Shown here: in pieces, positions 17,907-26,100 of the stretch | How positions within the stretch are numbered: the stretch's first letter is position 1 | Layout: each line of letters begins with the position of its first letter | Assembly (NCBI RefSeq): GCF_000336955.1 | Contig: NZ_AOLI01000006.1 | Coordinates: forward strand, 1-60,976 | Direction of reading: 5' to 3' | From: Haloferax larsenii JCM 13917 | Lineage (GTDB): Archaea > Halobacteriota > Halobacteria > Halobacteriales > Haloferacaceae | Length of the DNA: 60,976 nt | Position numbers and translations under genes: made by a program | Notes under the pieces: generated by a model | What the model was told of the DNA's origin: nothing | The model's database searches: none | The model's input: the letters and a program-made list of their open reading frames with translations, nothing else

Positions 17907-18566
17907 CTATGCACGCGCTTCGTCGTGGTCGTCGAGGTCGCTGCCGATACCCCGGGCGAGCGCGAGGAGGAAGTGCATCCCGCGCTGGACGTCTGGGTCG
18001 CGCAGTGAGCGAACCATTCCGAGGGTTCCGATTTGCTTCGGCGGTTCGCGTCCGGCGTCACCCATCCCGCGCAGCATCGTCTGGACGGCACGGACCGTGT
18101 TCGGGTCGCTCGCGGTGTCGGCGACTTCGCCGAGCGAGCTACCCGTCTTGGCCAGTGTCGCCACCATCTCGTCGTCTAACGCGGCGGTGAGCAGCGTGAC
18201 TGCGTCGGCAATCTGGGCGAGTTCGTCCAGCGTGCCGGTCTGTTCGAGTCGGACGAGCGTCTGGAGTGCGCTCTCCAAATCCTCGGCGTTCTCCCCCACC
18301 GACGATGCGAGTGAAGCCGTCTCGCGGGTGGCCAAGCCATCGGCCGATTCGAGGAGGAGCGAAGACGTGCCGGCGAGCCTCGTCACCATCTCGTCGTCCA
18401 TCGCGGCGGTGGCCAGTTGGGTCGTATCGAGGAGTTCGTTCACGAGACCGACTCGTTCGACGAACGCGACGACCTCCTCCGGGTGCTCTGCGATTGCGGC
18501 TTCGAGCGCCTCTCTCGGCGCTCGTTCTTGACTTTGTCCGCTCGTGGTTGTGCTTGAATCACTCAT
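17907..18566 (-). CDS. DUF1641-family helical protein of the sulfur operon
   Basis: 219 residues, Ala/Leu/Asp-rich with repeated helical segments (LDELAQIADAVTLLTAALDDEM, and a similar LVNELLDTTQLATAAMDDEM earlier), ending in the conserved block PPKQIGTLGMVRSLRDPDVQRGMHFLLALARGIG. This pattern fits DUF1641, a family often encoded beside sulfide:quinone oxidoreductase-like and formate dehydrogenase genes. No catalytic residues are known. It is the last gene of the four-gene minus-strand unit, 9 bases after the oxidoreductase, so a partner or membrane-adaptor role is inferred. Confidence 0.8.
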   Translation of the reverse strand: MSDSSTTTSGQSQERAPREALEAAIAEHPEEVVAFVERVGLVNELLDTTQLATAAMDDEMVTRLAGTSSLLLESADGLATRETASLASSVGENAEDLESALQTLVRLEQTGTLDELAQIADAVTLLTAALDDEMVATLAKTGSSLGEVADTASDPNTVRAVQTMLRGMGDAGREPPKQIGTLGMVRSLRDPDVQRGMHFLLALARGIGSDLDDHDEARA

Positions 18567-18575
18567 CGAATCACC

Positions 18576-19724
18576 TCAGATGAGCCCCCGGGCTGTGAGC
18601 CAGTACGATTCGTTGTACGCGAGTTTGCTCCAGTGGAGCAGTTTCGACGGTTCACGGACTGCAGGCTCGTCTCCGTAGGCGAACTCGACGAACGTGGCTT
18701 CGTCCATCCCGCTCTCGATGAAGCAGATGGTCTTGCCGTCGTAGGTCGCCGTGGGGACGAGCCCGCGGACGTGACTCGCGAGGCGGTCCGCAACCGTTCC
18801 GGCCGCGTAGTGGGCGACGCTCCCTGCCTTCGACGTCGGCAGGTCGGCAACGTCGCCGATGGCGTACACGTCTTCGGCGTTTGCGGCTTCGAGGGTGTGT
18901 TTGTCGACTGCGACCCAACCGTCGTCGCCGAGCCCCGCGTCGGTCACGAGGTCGCTTCCCGCGTGCGGCGGGATACCGACGAGGAGGTCGTAGTCGAGTT
19001 CGGTCCCTTCCATCGTCTCGACGACCTTCGCGTCGGGGTCGATTTCCTCGGCGTTGAAGAACGTCTCCAGATTGATGTCGCGTTCTTCGAAGAGGTCGGT
19101 CGCCCAGTCGGCAATCGACTGGATGCCGTGGGCGCGCTGGATGGGGTAGGTGTATGTGATGTCGATGTCGTCGCGGAGGCCGCGCTCGCGGAACCACGCG
19201 TCGGCCATGAGGACGAACTCGACAGGTGCGGCGGGGCACATGTGCGGCACGCCGATGACCGAGAGGACGAGGTGTCCATCGGTGAAGTCCGCGAGCGCGT
19301 CGCGGAGGCGTTCGGCACCGTCGGGGCCGTAGAAGTGGTGGCCGCCTTCTTTCAACCCCGGAACCTCGTCGGGGACGAGATTCGCCCCCGTCGCGAGGAC
19401 GAGATAGTCGTAGTCGAGTCCGCGGTCGTCGGCGTCCAGTGTCAGGTGTTTGTTCTCGGTGTCGATGCCGCTAACGCGGTCGACCACGAGGTCGACACGC
19501 CGAGTGTCGACTAAGTCTGTCAGCGGTCGGTGCGCCTCTGCGAGCGTCTTCTTGCCGAAGGCGACGTAGAGGAACGCCGGTTTGTACGTCTGTTCCGGCG
19601 TATCGTTGACGAGCGTCACCTCGACGTCACCGGCGTCGATTTCTGCGGCGAGGTCGTCGGTGAGGCGGTTAGTGAGGACGGTGCCACCCGTGCCGCCGCC
19701 GACGATTACGATTCGTTCTGTCAT
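18576..19724 (-). CDS. Sulfide:quinone oxidoreductase-like FAD protein
   Basis: FAD-dependent pyridine nucleotide-disulfide oxidoreductase fold, 382 residues from the ATG at 19724 (MTERIVIVGGGTGG, Rossmann FAD motif). It shows YLVLATGANLVPDEVPG, a central Cys in GVPHMCPAAPVEF, the second FAD motif YAIGDVADLPTSKAGS, and a membrane-binding-like C-terminus. It resembles type II/III SQR-like flavoproteins that pass electrons from sulfide or persulfide to quinone. Only one strongly conserved redox Cys is obvious; classical SQR uses two or three, so the substrate may be a protein persulfide rather than free sulfide. Lies between tusA-like and DUF1641 genes. Confidence 0.8.
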   Translation of the reverse strand: MTERIVIVGGGTGGTVLTNRLTDDLAAEIDAGDVEVTLVNDTPEQTYKPAFLYVAFGKKTLAEAHRPLTDLVDTRRVDLVVDRVSGIDTENKHLTLDADDRGLDYDYLVLATGANLVPDEVPGLKEGGHHFYGPDGAERLRDALADFTDGHLVLSVIGVPHMCPAAPVEFVLMADAWFRERGLRDDIDITYTYPIQRAHGIQSIADWATDLFEERDINLETFFNAEEIDPDAKVVETMEGTELDYDLLVGIPPHAGSDLVTDAGLGDDGWVAVDKHTLEAANAEDVYAIGDVADLPTSKAGSVAHYAAGTVADRLASHVRGLVPTATYDGKTICFIESGMDEATFVEFAYGDEPAVREPSKLLHWSKLAYNESYWLTARGLI

Positions 19725-19796
19725 GGTGTTGTGAGTGAAGTGGATGTAGTTCGGCCGGGAGGCCGGGCGACGCGGGTGTCTGGGTCGACCCAAGCG

Positions 19797-20045
19797 TTAC
19801 TTCGTGGTCTCGATGAAGACGGACCAGTAGCCCTCGTCTTCGTGTTCGACGACGTCGAGCGTCTCGTGGCCGGCCTTGGCGACCCACTCGGGCACGTCGT
19901 GGCTGGACGACGTATCGGTCGTCATGAGTTCGACGACGGTGCCGGGGTCGGCTTTCTTGACTTTCCCGATGAGGTCCATGAGCGGACCGGGGCAGGTCGC
20001 ACCGCGGGAGTCGATTGTTACGTCGGGGGTGATTGATTCGGTCAT
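19797..20045 (-). CDS. TusA/SirA-family sulfur carrier
   Basis: 82 residues with the signature CPGP (Cys18) that carries persulfide in TusA proteins, in the context SRGATCPGPLMDLIGKVKK. The two-layer fold is completed by EDEGYWSVFIE at the end. It likely hands sulfur between the DsrE-like protein and the oxidoreductase encoded next to it, because the order is DsrE-like, TusA-like, SQR-like, DUF1641 on one strand. Sulfide or thiosulfate oxidation is one possible role and tRNA thiolation another. Confidence 0.88.
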   Translation of the reverse strand: MTESITPDVTIDSRGATCPGPLMDLIGKVKKADPGTVVELMTTDTSSSHDVPEWVAKAGHETLDVVEHEDEGYWSVFIETTK

Positions 20046-20114
20046 TGTCTTAGTGTGGTTGTGTGGATTGTTCGAACAGCAGTGCGTGGCGGTCGGTGGC
20101 TGTGGACAACCTCC

Positions 20115-20513
20115 TCAGACGAATATCACCTGTTTGTCTTGGGCGTGAGTCAGGAACCCCGAGACGCCGAGGACGTCGTCGAAGACCTCGTGGTAGTCGT
20201 CGAGGGACTTCCCGAGCATGTCCATCGACAGTTCACAGGCGTAGACGTGCAACGGGCCGATTTCCTTCGCTTGCGCGATGCTCTCGAAGAACATCGGCAT
20301 GTCCACGTCTTCGGCGGCCAGCATCGCGCGGCCGACCTCGCCGACTTCGTAGTCCATCGACGCCATGCGTTCGTTGTCGAACGCTTCGAGGCCGCCCATG
20401 GTCGCGAAGATGTCTACCGGGACCTCAGACGCGGCGGCGATAGCCGCGATGTTGCCAACCGCTTGGAGCCGTTCGAGTCGTGCGGATTCGAGGACGATTG
20501 CATAGCCAGTCAT
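20115..20513 (-). CDS. DsrE/DsrF-like sulfur relay protein
   Basis: 132 residues from the ATG at 20513 (MTGYAIVLES). It shows the DsrE-like fold: alternating beta and alpha segments and a conserved Cys93 in LHVYACELSMDMLG, the persulfide acceptor position of this family. The reading frame is open to 20570, but the upstream part is AT-rich non-coding DNA with a TATA-like CAATAATATAG about 40 bases from the ATG. It is the first gene of the sulfur-relay operon and should hand sulfur to the TusA-like carrier. Confidence 0.85.
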   Translation of the reverse strand: MTGYAIVLESARLERLQAVGNIAAIAAASEVPVDIFATMGGLEAFDNERMASMDYEVGEVGRAMLAAEDVDMPMFFESIAQAKEIGPLHVYACELSMDMLGKSLDDYHEVFDDVLGVSGFLTHAQDKQVIFV

Positions 20514-20794
20514 GTTGCTCACAGATGAAGAGAGGATTCGAGCAGCTATATTATTGTATAGATGTTCCAAGATTGTGGGAAACGAGTTGGTGGTTAAGAG
20601 GGCTTCGAGCGAGCAAGTTCTTCTGTGAGATGCTGCATGCCGTGTGTGACGTTCTCCGTTGCAATTCAGTCACGTCCGGCGAATATGGGACCGAACCGCA
20701 CGACTCGAAAAGTAAGCTTATTGTGCCGTCACCTCGCTACCTCAAGATGCGAAGTTCCGCGGTGGTACGCGGAGCGGACGAACGAAATGCGCGA
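20514..20794. promoter_or_regulatory. Divergent spacer between the sulfur operon and tRNA-Gln
   Basis: 281 bases without a protein gene. It holds the promoter of the sulfur operon (CAATAATATAG near 20555 on the minus strand) and an AAGCTTATTGTG element near 20718 that could drive tRNA-Gln. Otherwise nothing recognisable. Confidence 0.4.
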
Positions 20795-20867
20795 AGTCCC
20801 ATGGTGTAGTGGCCAATCATAGCGGCCTTTGGAGCCGCTGACGGCGGTTCGAATCCGCCTGGGACTA
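20795..20867 (+). tRNA. tRNA-Gln (anticodon TTG)
   Basis: Cloverleaf of 73 bases. The acceptor stem is AGTCCCA/TGGGACT with discriminator A at 20867. The anticodon stem-loop GCGGC CTTTGGA GCCGC holds TTG, and the T-arm GGCGG TTCGAAT CCGCC is intact. The CCA end is not encoded, as usual in archaea. No intron. A T4 run follows at 20868-20871. Confidence 0.96.
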
Positions 20868-20893
20868 TTTTGCGAACGAAGTGAGCAAATAGT
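20864..20893 (+). terminator. Hairpin directly 3' of tRNA-Gln
   Basis: The last bases of the tRNA gene (ACTATTT(T)GC, 20864-20873) pair with GCAAATAGT (20885-20893), with one bulged T and an 11-base loop. The loop region GCGAACGAAGTGAGC is a motif that recurs at gene ends in haloarchaea. It may serve as a terminator or 3' processing signal. Confidence 0.4.
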
Positions 20894-20899
20894 CACGAC

Positions 20900-20947
20900 G
20901 CGGATTCGAAGCAGGGAGCGACAGTGACCGAGGTTCGAATCCGCCTG
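20900..20947. repeat. Inverted and direct copies of the tRNA-Gln T-arm
   Basis: GCGGATTCGAA (20900-20910) is an 11-base perfect inverted match to TTCGAATCCGC (20934-20944). GGTTCGAATCCGCCTG (20932-20947) is a 16-base direct repeat of 20846-20861 inside the tRNA gene. Partial tRNA copies of this kind can be traces of integrase att sites; no integrase gene is adjacent. Confidence 0.7.
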
Positions 20948-21049
20948 ACACGAGCGATATTCTCCAAACCCGAAAGATACCCACCGGTCTGAGTCGTTTC
21001 TATATCGATTGTATCTCGCACCTCTGACGAGAAGAACGCCGAGGAGTCG

Positions 21050-21331
21050 CTATGTGCTCTGGGGCAGCGGCTCCACCGGATAGACCCCCGCAATCGCGAG
21101 CAAAGCAAGGAGCGTCAACAGCGCAAAAAAGAGCCACGCGTGCTCGTCGGTCCATTCACGTACACCGTGCGATTGCAATCGCAACACCGCAACCGCGCCG
21201 AAAGTCGAGAGCGAAATACTGGTGAGCGTATTCCCGTCGATGAACATCCAGACGGCGACGACGAGCATCCCAATGGCAACACCACTGTCCGAAATTTTCG
21301 ACCACCCACCATATCCTCCATTTCGTTCCAT
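21050..21331 (-). CDS. Small two-helix membrane protein
   Basis: 93 residues (MERNGGYGGWSKISD) with hydrophobic segments at about residues 17-31 (VAIGMLVVAVWMFIDG), 38-51 (SISLSTFGAVAVLRL) and 66-84 (AWLFFALLTLLALLAIAGV). No functional motif is visible. The frame keeps halophile-like composition and the alternative frames are worse, so it is probably real. It lies between the tRNA-Gln region and the divergent FkbM gene. Confidence 0.55.
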   Translation of the reverse strand: MERNGGYGGWSKISDSGVAIGMLVVAVWMFIDGNTLTSISLSTFGAVAVLRLQSHGVREWTDEHAWLFFALLTLLALLAIAGVYPVEPLPQST

Positions 21332-21466
21332 CTGGTTGATAACAGCCGAAGTAGCGTAATTACCTTTGCCCCCGAGTCATCCCACGACCCGTCGCCGAAT
21401 ACGCCGGGGGTTTCGCCGCCACCCCAACGAACAATTTTTACTCCCTCACAATGACAACCAGATAAG

Positions 21467-22243
21467 GTGTCTTTCCGCCACCCGCTTACGACACTGCGAC
21501 ACTACGGCTATCTGCTCCATTACGCACTCGTCCGCAAGAACTACGAGTACCGACTGGTCGCACCGAAAAAGCGGGTTGGACAGACGAAATTCCGCAGTTA
21601 CGAGCTGTACAACCGCCACGGAAGCGACGTGCTTCTCAAGGCGCTCTTACTCAACCTCGACCGCAGTGACGTCGTCGTCGACGTGGGTGCCAACACCGGG
21701 ACGTACTCGCTCGCGGCGGCGGCGAACGCCCCGTCGGCCGAAGTCGTCGCAGTCGAACCGAACCCGGAGGTCGCGAGCCAACTCCGGGCGAACGTCGAGG
21801 CCAACCCGTTCGACGACCGCATCCGAGTGCTGGAGTGCGGACTCGGCCACACCGACGAGACGCGGGAGTTCCACCTCTCGAACTACGACGAGTTGGGGTC
21901 GTTCTCGTCGGCCCACGCGAGCGCGTGGGAAGCGCAAGTCGTCGAGACGACGCCGGTGCCCATGCGGAGTCTCGACTCGCTGGTCGAATCCGACGTGGTG
22001 CCGCCACCGGACCACCTGAAGATCGACGTCGAGGGGTTCGGCGTGAACGTCCTCCGTGGGGCGCGGCGCGTGCTGCGCACGCACCGGCCGACGGTGTACT
22101 TCGAACAGCACGACTCGCGCGGTGGTCACGACGAGTCGGTCGCGAAGAATCTCCTCCGCGAGGCTGGATACGAACTCATTCCCGTCCGAGAAGGATGGGT
22201 CGGTGAACCGACGGCCAAGACCACGACGCCGAAGTCGGCGTGA
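21467..22243 (+). CDS. FkbM-family SAM-dependent methyltransferase
   Basis: 258 residues from a GTG at 21467. It contains the SAM-binding motif VVDVGANTGTYSLAAA, then VVAVEPNPEVASQLRANVEAN and the FkbM motif LKIDVEGFGVNVLRGA. FkbM enzymes often O-methylate sugars or polyketides, so glycan or lipid methylation is a reasonable inference. A TATA-like AATTTTTACTC lies about 27-35 bases upstream, fitting a leaderless GTG start. No sugar-biosynthesis gene is next door, so the substrate is unknown. Confidence 0.88.
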   Translation: MSFRHPLTTLRHYGYLLHYALVRKNYEYRLVAPKKRVGQTKFRSYELYNRHGSDVLLKALLLNLDRSDVVVDVGANTGTYSLAAAANAPSAEVVAVEPNPEVASQLRANVEANPFDDRIRVLECGLGHTDETREFHLSNYDELGSFSSAHASAWEAQVVETTPVPMRSLDSLVESDVVPPPDHLKIDVEGFGVNVLRGARRVLRTHRPTVYFEQHDSRGGHDESVAKNLLREAGYELIPVREGWVGEPTAKTTTPKSA

Positions 22244-22300
22244 GCGTGAGCGCGAACGCGACTGTGCTCACCTCTCGCGTGTTCGTATTGGTGTTCGTAT

Positions 22301-23260
22301 TCACGTCCGATAGAACGCGTCCGCGCCGTGGTCGTCGTACCATGCAAACGCGAAGAGTCGTCGCGCAGGGACGCGGTCGAGTGAGCGGCCGTCCTCGGCG
22401 ACACCCGTTGCGCCGTCCCACCGCGTTCCGTCGGCGCTGAAACGCCGACCATCGCCGACCGGGTCGAACGAGTACCCCGGAGTAGCGAAGGCGTGGATGC
22501 CGGCGTCGGTGGCGAAGACGACGACGCGGTCGTCGCCAACGTCCAGTGAGAGGACGCCGCCCGCCGATTCGACAGCAGCAGCGGTGACGCCGATAGCCAC
22601 CCCGTCGCGTTCGAGTCCGAGTACGACGTCTTTGGGTTCGATACCGTCGAGTCCGTCGGCGTCCCACTCGCGGCCGCCGGTCCCGCGGTGCGCACCGAGA
22701 CCGAAGCCATCCATCTCGAAGTAGCGCTCGTACGGTTCGAGGTCGTAGTCGATTGGCTCGGGGTCGTCGCCCTCGCCAGCGGCCTCACTTTCTCCGCCCG
22801 GCGGTGCCATGACGCGCCCGTCAGGGTTCGATTCCTCGAAGGCGGCCAACGTCGTCACGGCGGCGGGCAGGACAGTCAGCGACGCTCCCTGCAACTCGCC
22901 CGCGAAACACTCGCCGAGCGACTGCTTCCACTCTGAGTCGGTTTCGCGGTCGTACATGACGAGGTCGTCGTCCGCGAGCTTTCCCGAGACGCCGAATTCG
23001 AGCGTCTGGCCGTCGATGCGGCGGTCGTACACGACGGCGCTCCCGCAGAGTGGACACCACGTGACGGCGACGGGAACATCGGCGACGACGTCGTTGACGA
23101 TTTCGTGGTAGTGGAGGTAGCGAATCGGGTACGCACGGGCAGTGCCCTCGATATCGAGCGCGATGACCTCGTCGTCACCGGGGCCGTCGTACGACGGGAC
23201 GAACTGCGGGTCGTCCACACTCGGAATCGTATCCTTCGGAATGACTTGCCGGACGTTCAT
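22301..23260 (-). CDS. DUF3179 domain protein
   Basis: 319 residues with the DUF3179 signature: VIPKDTIPSVDDPQF, RAYPIRYLHYHEIVND, VTWCPLCGSAVVYDRRIDG, LEFGVSGKLADDDLVMYDRET, SEWKQSLGECFAGELQG. The CPLC pair suggests metal or redox chemistry. The family's reaction is unknown. No signal peptide is visible, unlike many bacterial relatives, so it is probably cytoplasmic. It overlaps the upstream alaX gene by 4 bases and is co-translated with it. A low-complexity acidic linker lies around residues 150-180. Confidence 0.85.
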   Translation of the reverse strand: MNVRQVIPKDTIPSVDDPQFVPSYDGPGDDEVIALDIEGTARAYPIRYLHYHEIVNDVVADVPVAVTWCPLCGSAVVYDRRIDGQTLEFGVSGKLADDDLVMYDRETDSEWKQSLGECFAGELQGASLTVLPAAVTTLAAFEESNPDGRVMAPPGGESEAAGEGDDPEPIDYDLEPYERYFEMDGFGLGAHRGTGGREWDADGLDGIEPKDVVLGLERDGVAIGVTAAAVESAGGVLSLDVGDDRVVVFATDAGIHAFATPGYSFDPVGDGRRFSADGTRWDGATGVAEDGRSLDRVPARRLFAFAWYDDHGADAFYRT

Positions 23261-23985
23261 CGAAGTACGAATTCGACGCGCTCGTGTGAAGAACCCTGTG
23301 TCGTGCGCCCAGTCACCACGACCGTCCCAATCTCACCCGTGGAGGGGACGTGAGTACCAGCACAGGCGGTTCGGTCGAACGGGTCGGCTTCGTCGCCGAT
23401 TTCGACGATTCTGACCTCGCGAATCGAGTCGGGGAGGAGGTGTAGACGGGTTCGCTCGGGGTCGAGCGTCGCCTCGGCTTCGTCGCGGTCGAGGGTGTAC
23501 CACCGGACAGGGAGGTCCGAATCGACCAACTCGTTCAGTCGCGACTCGATGTGGTCGAGGTCCGTCTCGTCGAATCGCTCGTATGCACAGTCGAGGTGCG
23601 CGTGGTCGGTGTACAGTTGATTACCGGTCGTTTCGGCGTCGTACTCGTCGAGCAGAACTGCCGAGAGGAGGTGCTGCGCCGTGTGATAGCGCATGTGCGC
23701 TCGGCGGCGCTCGGCGTCGATGTCGCCTGTTACGGTCGTTCCCGGCTCGGGTGGGTCGCCGTTTCCGACCTCGACGACGTGTTCGATTCGGTCGCGTTTC
23801 TGGACGTCGGCGACGGTCCACTCCTGTTCGGCCGTCGAGAGCGTTCCCGTGTCGTGGGGTTGCCCGCCACCAGTCGGGTAGAAGTACGTCTGGTCGAGGA
23901 CAACGCGGTCGGTCCCTCGAACCGCTTCGACAGTGGCATCGAACGTGAGGCGGTCGGCGTCGTCGAGATAGCGTGCGTCGGTCAC
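23257..23985 (-). CDS. alaX: Alanyl-tRNA editing protein AlaX
   Basis: Free-standing editing hydrolase that removes mischarged amino acids (Ser or Gly) from tRNA-Ala. The 242 residues carry both zinc-site halves: HTAQH (His101, His105) and CAGTH near residue 208. GGGQPHDTG is the family glycine motif. No C-terminal alanyl-tRNA synthetase C-Ala domain is present. The stop overlaps the start of the DUF3179 gene by 4 bases, so the two are coupled, an unusual partner for AlaX. Confidence 0.93.
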   Translation of the reverse strand: MTDARYLDDADRLTFDATVEAVRGTDRVVLDQTYFYPTGGGQPHDTGTLSTAEQEWTVADVQKRDRIEHVVEVGNGDPPEPGTTVTGDIDAERRRAHMRYHTAQHLLSAVLLDEYDAETTGNQLYTDHAHLDCAYERFDETDLDHIESRLNELVDSDLPVRWYTLDRDEAEATLDPERTRLHLLPDSIREVRIVEIGDEADPFDRTACAGTHVPSTGEIGTVVVTGRTTQGSSHERVEFVLR

Positions 23986-24290
23986 AGGCGAAGCAGGTGT
24001 CGAACGGAGTTAGGTGTGACTCCGGGCAGAGAGGGTTGTGGTGGCTGGGTGGTGAGTGTCGCGGTGGCCCGGTATTGAGAGTTGAGGTGGCTGGGCGGTG
24101 GGCGTTTCGACTGGCCTGTATTTCTCGGATTCGAGAGTGTTACACTGTGACGGGGGCAACCGTGAGACGCGCCGAGTTCGGTCGATGTCGGCGATTCGGG
24201 AACTCAGGGTGTCGTAACGCCTAAGAGTAAAACGGTCCTCATTCGGTATAATGAGAATACATACGTGCCCTCTCCCACGGAGGTGTCACC
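23986..24290. promoter_or_regulatory. 305-base spacer before the HD-domain gene
   Basis: No convincing gene. G-rich DNA with repeated GGTGGCTGGG (about 24041 and 24088) lies next to alaX. Near the right end are two symmetric elements: CTCATT-cggtat-AATGAG (24238-24255), around a TATA-like GTATAATG, and the hairpin CCCACGG-aggtgtca-CCGTGGG (24274-24295). The short frame at 23973-24224 looks like chance. Confidence 0.5.
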
Positions 24291-24295
24291 GTGGG
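24274..24295 (+). promoter_or_regulatory. Hairpin over the ribosome site and GTG start of the HD-domain gene
   Basis: The 7-bp stem CCCACGG (24274-24280) / CCGTGGG (24289-24295) includes the GTG start codon (24291-24293) in its right arm and holds GGAGGTG (24279-24285), a Shine-Dalgarno match, partly in its loop. If formed in mRNA it would hide the initiation site. Confidence 0.45.
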
Positions 24296-24980
24296 CGTTG
24301 AGATAAAAGAGTCGTCCGTCTCTGATACGGAATTCGCCGAGATGAAGCGATTCGTCTCGGATTATCTCGCCGCCAGCGTCGAGAACGAAGACGACGGCGG
24401 TCGGATGCGGTGGTACCCGTGGCACTCCGCGGAGTACCGGTTCAACCATATCTTGAACGTCGTCGGCCTCGCCGCCGACATCGCGAGACACGAGGGTGCA
24501 GACGTCGACGTGGTCAAAGTTGCGGCGCTCTTCCACGACATTTCCAAACTCGAAGCCGAACAGGAAGTCCACGCCGAAGAAGGTGCTCGCGTCGCACGCG
24601 AGTATCTCGAAACCCACGGCGACTACCCGGCGTCGTTCGTCGACCAGGTGTGTCAAATCATCGCCGACCACTCGTATCAGGGGTCGCTCATGGACGTCTC
24701 GCTGGAGATGCGGTGTCTCATCGAGGCGGATATCCTCGACAAAATCGGTGCCAACGGGACTGCGTTGATGCTCCTGCGGATGGGCTACGAGGCGCGGACC
24801 CACATGGACGCCGCGGAGATGGTCGAACGCGTCTTCCAGCGTGGCCACGACGCGTCGCGCCGAATCGTCACCGAGCGCGGCCAGAGCCTCGCCCACCAGC
24901 GCCTCAAGCGCGTCAAGTGGTTCCGCGAGTGGTTGGAAGACGAGGTCCCGCAGATGGACCACGAAGACGGCCTGCTCTAA
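24291..24980 (+). CDS. HD-domain phosphohydrolase
   Basis: 229 residues from a GTG at 24291 (MGVEIKESSVSDTEF). The HD motif set runs HSAEYRFNHILNVVGLAADIARHEG, then ALFHDISKLE (HD catalytic pair), then HAEEGARVAREYL and IADHSYQG. This is the small HD family related to metal-dependent hydrolases of nucleotides and phosphoesters; the exact substrate is unknown. It appears on its own, behind an SD-like GGAGGTG that sits in a hairpin. Confidence 0.85.
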   Translation: MGVEIKESSVSDTEFAEMKRFVSDYLAASVENEDDGGRMRWYPWHSAEYRFNHILNVVGLAADIARHEGADVDVVKVAALFHDISKLEAEQEVHAEEGARVAREYLETHGDYPASFVDQVCQIIADHSYQGSLMDVSLEMRCLIEADILDKIGANGTALMLLRMGYEARTHMDAAEMVERVFQRGHDASRRIVTERGQSLAHQRLKRVKWFREWLEDEVPQMDHEDGLL

Positions 24981-25029
24981 GGGCGGGGCGTCTCAGAACT
25001 CGCCGCTGTTTGTAGTCGCAACCTCGTCT

Positions 25030-26019
25030 TCAGAGCGTATCGAGAATCGAGAGCACGCGCGCTTCGGCGTCGCGTCCGGGGTCGTGTTCAGACCCGTCTC
25101 GGTCGCTGTCGCGGTGTGACTCGACGGAACGGCGCATCGCCTCTTCGACTGGCGTCGACTCCCACCCGAGACTGGCGAGTTTGTTCGTCGCGAGGACGTG
25201 CGGGTACTCTCGGTAGAGGACGAAGTCAGTGGGGTCGAGACCGCCTGCGGCGAGTTCGCGCTCGCCCGCGTGGACGACTTCGACGTTCGTCCCAGCCACG
25301 TCGGCGATGACCTCGACCATCTCTTCGAGCGTCACGAGACGCCTGTCGCCGACGTTGTACGCCTCGCCCGCCTCGCCTTCTTCGGCGACGACGCGCATCG
25401 CGCTCGCCACGTCTTCGACGTAGGCGCGGTGCCAGACGTTCGTGCCGTCGCCGGGAACGACGACGCGGTCGTGGTTCAGCACGCGGTCGATCCAGTAGTC
25501 CAGGCGCTCGGTGTAGTCGTGCGGGCCGTAGACGATACACGGCCGAACTGACATCGCGTTGATGCCGCGAGATGCCGCCTCGAAGACGACGCGGTCGCCC
25601 TCGGCCTTGCGGGGGCCGTAGCTCTCCGGCGAGTCGTCGCGTGCTTGTTCGTCGGTGCAGTCGCAGAGAGGCGTGACGCCCTCGCGCTTGGGAATCTCTT
25701 CGCGGCCGTAGGCTGCCCCGCTGGAGATGTAGACGTAGGCGTCAACGTCGGCGAAGATGTCCACCGCCGACGCGACCTCGCTTGGTTTGTACGCCACGCA
25801 GTCGAAGACGGCATCGGGGTCGGCCGTCAGTTTGGCAGTCCGCAGAGCCTCGTCGTCGGCCCGGTCACCCTGCATGTGCTGGACGCGCGGGTCGTCGGCG
25901 AAGGGATTGTCGTGGTTCCCGCGGTTGAACAGGGTCACGTCGTAGCCGTTATCGAGGAGGTCCGAGACGAGGTGGCGACCGATAAACCGGGTGCCGCCGA
26001 TGACGAGTGCAGTATCCAT
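25030..26019 (-). CDS. NAD-dependent epimerase/dehydratase family protein
   Basis: Extended SDR, 329 residues. The Rossmann motif GGTRFIG is at residues 8-14; the catalytic pair Y134/K138 lies in ESYGPRKAE; VYGPHDYTERLDYWIDRVL is typical of nucleotide-sugar epimerases and reductases. Its form resembles atypical SDRs that act on nucleotide sugars or isoflavone-like substrates. The C-terminal tail is acidic and low-complexity (HRDSDRDGSEHDPGRD). It has no sugar cluster around it. Substrate unknown. Confidence 0.82.
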   Translation of the reverse strand: MDTALVIGGTRFIGRHLVSDLLDNGYDVTLFNRGNHDNPFADDPRVQHMQGDRADDEALRTAKLTADPDAVFDCVAYKPSEVASAVDIFADVDAYVYISSGAAYGREEIPKREGVTPLCDCTDEQARDDSPESYGPRKAEGDRVVFEAASRGINAMSVRPCIVYGPHDYTERLDYWIDRVLNHDRVVVPGDGTNVWHRAYVEDVASAMRVVAEEGEAGEAYNVGDRRLVTLEEMVEVIADVAGTNVEVVHAGERELAAGGLDPTDFVLYREYPHVLATNKLASLGWESTPVEEAMRRSVESHRDSDRDGSEHDPGRDAEARVLSILDTL

Positions 26020-26100
26020 GTCTGGGTCGAAGGCGTGCGGCGTGAAAAACGTGAGAGAACCGGCGGCGGATTCCGACGCTCTCTGTGGCTCACAGTGAGT

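Noticed and set aside
23973-24224. 83-codon plus-strand frame before the HD gene
   Set aside because: Arg/Gly/Cys-rich and non-halophilic composition; overlaps the alaX start.
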